Source: an uncultured Pelagibacteraceae bacterium
GTDB lineage: Bacteria; Pseudomonadota; Alphaproteobacteria; Pelagibacterales; Pelagibacteraceae
Assembly (NCBI GenBank): GCA_902521805.1
Contig: CABYTL010000002.1
Span: 109,674-173,673, forward strand
Direction: 5' to 3'
Length of the DNA: 64,000 nt
How positions within the stretch are numbered: the first letter of the stretch is position 1; every line of letters begins with the position of its first letter. Shown one piece after another: positions 61,052 through 64,000 of this stretch. The notes under the pieces are model-generated. The model did no database searches. It had not been told where the DNA came from and was given only the letters and a program-made list of their open reading frames with translations. The position numbers were made by a program, and so were the translations under genes.

Positions 61052-62862
61052 TGATTAAAGGTAATTTTATAGACAACTTGCCTAAGATTTATGGAATTTA
61101 TACAGGAGGTTTTTTAGGTTTCATAATTCTGATGGCTATAGGTGAGCAGATGGGTATGACATCGAAAGCAATAGGAATTTGTTTCGTTGCTTTCACGGTA
61201 GCCATCTACGCAATTATTGGTTGGCTATCTCGTACAGCACAAGCGAGTAACTATTACGTAGCAGGAAGATCAGTACCAACTGTTTTCAACGGAATGGCGA
61301 CAGCAGCAGACTGGATGTCTGGTGCTTCATTCGTTGCAATGGCAGGTGGTATCTATTTTAAAGGTTACGGATATATGGCATTGCTTGTAGGTTGGACAGG
61401 TGGTTATGTGTTAGTCGCAACTTTATTAGCACCATACCTAAGAAAGTTTGGCTGTTATACAGTTCCAGATTTTGTTGGTACAAGATACGGTGGTAATACT
61501 GCAAGGTTAATGGCGGTTATAGTTTTGACTGTTGCGTCATTTACTTATGTAACTGCACAAATTAACGCTACTGGTACTATTGCATCTGTTGCTCTAGATA
61601 TTCCATTTCAATACGCCGTTTATGTTGGGCTAGTAAGTATTTTACTATGTTCAATGTTAGGTGGTATGAGAGGAGTAACCTGGACACAGGTAGCTCAATA
61701 CATTGTACTAATTATAGCATACTTGCTTCCAGTGTTCTGGATCAGTAATAATATTGGAGCGGGATTCTTCCCTCACTTTATGTTAGCTGATGAAGTAGCT
61801 AGAATTGGTGAGTTAGAACAACAGTTTGGTTTTGTTAAAAATGCAGCTGCTGATCTAAAAACAGTGCCTAAAGGGTTAGCTGGTATTACTAAAGCTCACT
61901 CAGAAGTTAACGCAACACCTTGGGCTTTTATCTCATTAGCATTAGCAATGATGATGGGAACTGCTTCATTACCACATGTAATGATGAGGTTCTTTACAAC
62001 TCCAAGCGTAAAAGCAGCAAGAAAATCAGTAGGTTGGTCTGTATTTTTTATATTCCTACTTTACTCTTCTGCACCTATGTTAGCGACACTTTCTAAACTT
62101 GCTTTGATTGATCCATCATTGCCGACAGGTATTATTGGTAAGTCAATCGCTGAAGTACAAGCAATAGATTGGTATCAAAACTGGAATTCAGCTAATCTGA
62201 TGTTCGTCAGCGACTTTAACGGAAATGGAACTGTTGAATTAAACGAGTTCTTCATGGCCGGTAAAGCTGTTGTATTAGCAACTCCAGAAGTAGCGGGATT
62301 ACCTTATGTAATCTCAGGTCTAGTTGCTGCCGGAGGTATGGCTGCTGCCATGTCGACTGCAGATGGTTTAATTCTAGCAATTGCTAACGCAATCTCTCAT
62401 GATGTTTATTATAAAATGATAGACCCGAAAGCAGAGACTGCTAAAAGACTAACTGTTGCAAGGGTATTACTTGTAGTAATTGGTTTTGCTGGAGCAACTA
62501 TTGCAGCAATGGAGATCCAAGGTATCTTGGGTTCAGTAATATGGGCTTTTGACTTTGCGATGTCTGGTTTGTTCTGGCCACTTGTACTAGGTGTATGGTG
62601 GAAGAGAGCAAATAAAGAAGGTGCTGTAGCTGGTATGATCCTAGGTTTACTTTCAGGCTTGTTTTACCTAATTTGGGTAAGAAGTGGTGGAAGTGGATTC
62701 TTAGGAATTACTCAGTTAACTTTTGGTATCTTTGGTTCGACTGTAAGTTTAGTTGCAATGATAGTTGTTACTTTAATGACTTCAGAGCCATCTAGTGCGA
62801 TTCAAAAGATGGTTGATGATGCTAGAGTACCTGCGGGTGCACAAGTAATTAGCCAAAAATAA
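61051..62862 (+). CDS. Sodium:solute symporter (SSS family, VC_2705/ActP-like)
   Basis: 603 aa; YYVAGRSVPTVFNGMATAADWMSGASFVAMAG, GLVAAGGMAAAMSTADGLILAIANAISHDVYYKM. Confidence 0.93.
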   Translation: MIKGNFIDNLPKIYGIYTGGFLGFIILMAIGEQMGMTSKAIGICFVAFTVAIYAIIGWLSRTAQASNYYVAGRSVPTVFNGMATAADWMSGASFVAMAGGIYFKGYGYMALLVGWTGGYVLVATLLAPYLRKFGCYTVPDFVGTRYGGNTARLMAVIVLTVASFTYVTAQINATGTIASVALDIPFQYAVYVGLVSILLCSMLGGMRGVTWTQVAQYIVLIIAYLLPVFWISNNIGAGFFPHFMLADEVARIGELEQQFGFVKNAAADLKTVPKGLAGITKAHSEVNATPWAFISLALAMMMGTASLPHVMMRFFTTPSVKAARKSVGWSVFFIFLLYSSAPMLATLSKLALIDPSLPTGIIGKSIAEVQAIDWYQNWNSANLMFVSDFNGNGTVELNEFFMAGKAVVLATPEVAGLPYVISGLVAAGGMAAAMSTADGLILAIANAISHDVYYKMIDPKAETAKRLTVARVLLVVIGFAGATIAAMEIQGILGSVIWAFDFAMSGLFWPLVLGVWWKRANKEGAVAGMILGLLSGLFYLIWVRSGGSGFLGITQLTFGIFGSTVSLVAMIVVTLMTSEPSSAIQKMVDDARVPAGAQVISQK

Positions 62863-62874
62863 AAAAATCTTTTT

Positions 62875-62901
62875 AAGGGGCGATTAATTTCGCCCCTTTT
62901 A
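62875..62901 (+). terminator. Rho-independent terminator after the symporter
   Basis: AAGGGGCGA-TTAATT-TCGCCCCTTTT, 9-bp stem. Confidence 0.88.
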
Positions 62902-62932
62902 ATTCTTTTCTTTATCAAATATAAATTCACTC

Positions 62933-63289
62933 ATGTCAGCTAATTTTCATCCATTAGTTTATATTGTCGATTATATACTTGGAATAATTATGTGGACTTT
63001 GGTTGGAAGAGTTGCAATGAATATATTCCAAAAAGAAGATTCCCATTTTTTCTTTATGAGAGTTTTTGTAAAATATACAAATCCGTTACTAACTCTTTTT
63101 AAGCCATTAACTCCGAAATTTATAGTTCAACCATTAGTGCCACTTTATGTCGCTTGGTTCTTTTTTATGATAAGATTTTATCTTATGCCATATCTATTGG
63201 GTTACTCGGTGATGGGAATGCTTTCTTTTCCACTTGAAAGCGAGATATCAAGACAAATTTATCAATTTTTTAATTCAATAAAATTTTAA
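62933..63289 (+). CDS. YggT-like integral membrane protein
   Basis: VDYILGIIMWTLVGRVAMNIF...YTNPLLTLFKPLTP. Confidence 0.6.
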   Translation: MSANFHPLVYIVDYILGIIMWTLVGRVAMNIFQKEDSHFFFMRVFVKYTNPLLTLFKPLTPKFIVQPLVPLYVAWFFFMIRFYLMPYLLGYSVMGMLSFPLESEISRQIYQFFNSIKF

Positions 63290-63317
63290 AAATTGATACT
63301 AATAAATTTGTTACCAA

Positions 63318-63977
63318 ATGAAAAAAATTAAAATTTCACCATCTATTTTATCTGCTGATTTTAGTCGGCTTGGTAATGAAATTAAAAGACTTGAAGAAGG
63401 AGGGGCTGATTTAATTCATGTAGACGTGATGGATGGTCACTTTGTTCCTAATTTAACAATTGGCCCACCAGTAATTAAAGCACTTAAAAAAAACTGCTCG
63501 ATTAAATTTGATGTTCACTTGATGATTTCACCTGTTCACAAATATATAGATGCTTATTCTGAAGCTGGGGCTGATATTATTACTATTCATCCAGAAGCTA
63601 CTGACGATTTATCTGCATCAATTTCTAAAATTAAAAATTTAAAGAAAAAAGTAGGGGTTTCACTAAATCCAGAATCAAAAGTAAGTTTAATTAAAGATTA
63701 TCTAGATCGAGTTGATTTAGTATTAATAATGAGTGTAAATCCTGGTTTTGGGGGTCAAAAGTTTATGCCCAAAGTCTTAGATAAAATTAAAGAACTTAAA
63801 ATAATTCAAGAGAATCAAAAAATAGATTTTGATATTGAAATAGATGGTGGGATCAATTTTGAAAATGCTAAGGAGGCTATTAAAGCTGGGGCAAATATCC
63901 TTGTTTCCGGCACCACAATATTCAAAAGTAATAACGGAGATATTAAAAAAAATATTAGTTTACTAAAATCTTTATAA
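63318..63977 (+). CDS. rpe: Ribulose-phosphate 3-epimerase
   Basis: SPSILSADFSRLGNEI, HVDVMDGHFVPNLTIGPPV, MSVNPGFGGQKF. Confidence 0.97.
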   Translation: MKKIKISPSILSADFSRLGNEIKRLEEGGADLIHVDVMDGHFVPNLTIGPPVIKALKKNCSIKFDVHLMISPVHKYIDAYSEAGADIITIHPEATDDLSASISKIKNLKKKVGVSLNPESKVSLIKDYLDRVDLVLIMSVNPGFGGQKFMPKVLDKIKELKIIQENQKIDFDIEIDGGINFENAKEAIKAGANILVSGTTIFKSNNGDIKKNISLLKSL

Positions 63978-64000
63978 TGAGATGATTTTAAGAAATCCCT

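Noticed and set aside
1-64000. CRISPR arrays, tRNA/rRNA genes, insertion sequences, prophage
   Set aside because: No regularly spaced repeats, tRNA-like cloverleaf with TTCGA arm, transposase or phage proteins noticed; short tRNAs could be missed by eye.

Overview
This 64 kb window is AT-rich and densely packed, and looks like a SAR11 / Candidatus Pelagibacter-type alphaproteobacterial chromosome. That assignment is an inference from protein content (dmdA, DUF2794, IalB, compact operons) and base composition. Almost all of it is coding. Main blocks: (1) truncated TRAP binding protein, Fe-ADH, mmsA, IclR regulator; (2) a long minus-strand run ffh-rpsP-trmD-rplS-leuC-leuD-leuB-dmdC-dmdB-dmdA-asd-sdhCDAB, so DMSP demethylation genes sit inside a housekeeping array; (3) dapF-ftsY; (4) amidase, TRAP transporter and a 2-hydroxyacid oxidase/reductase/aminotransferase cluster with tandem FMN oxidases; (5) PagL-like protein and ccmC-D-E-F-G-H; (6) argG and a photolyase-type cluster (apparently domain-swapped FAD protein, DUF2256, FeS-BCP-like photolyase); (7) folD, mscS, hemD-hemC, tsaD, a small AT-rich sugar gene pair, EVE, acsA, DUF4212/SSS symporter, rpe. 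No tRNA, rRNA, CRISPR, prophage or transposase was seen. The strongest unexplained signal is a 96-nt four-way-junction RNA fold just upstream of ffh (18968-19063, minus strand). Two G-U pairs in it form only on the ffh strand. Other noncoding candidates are a 14-bp-stem hairpin in the ccmC leader, a 17-codon uORF coupled to dmdA, and a 16-bp palindrome before the TRAP dctP. All calls come from reading the sequence; no searches were run.
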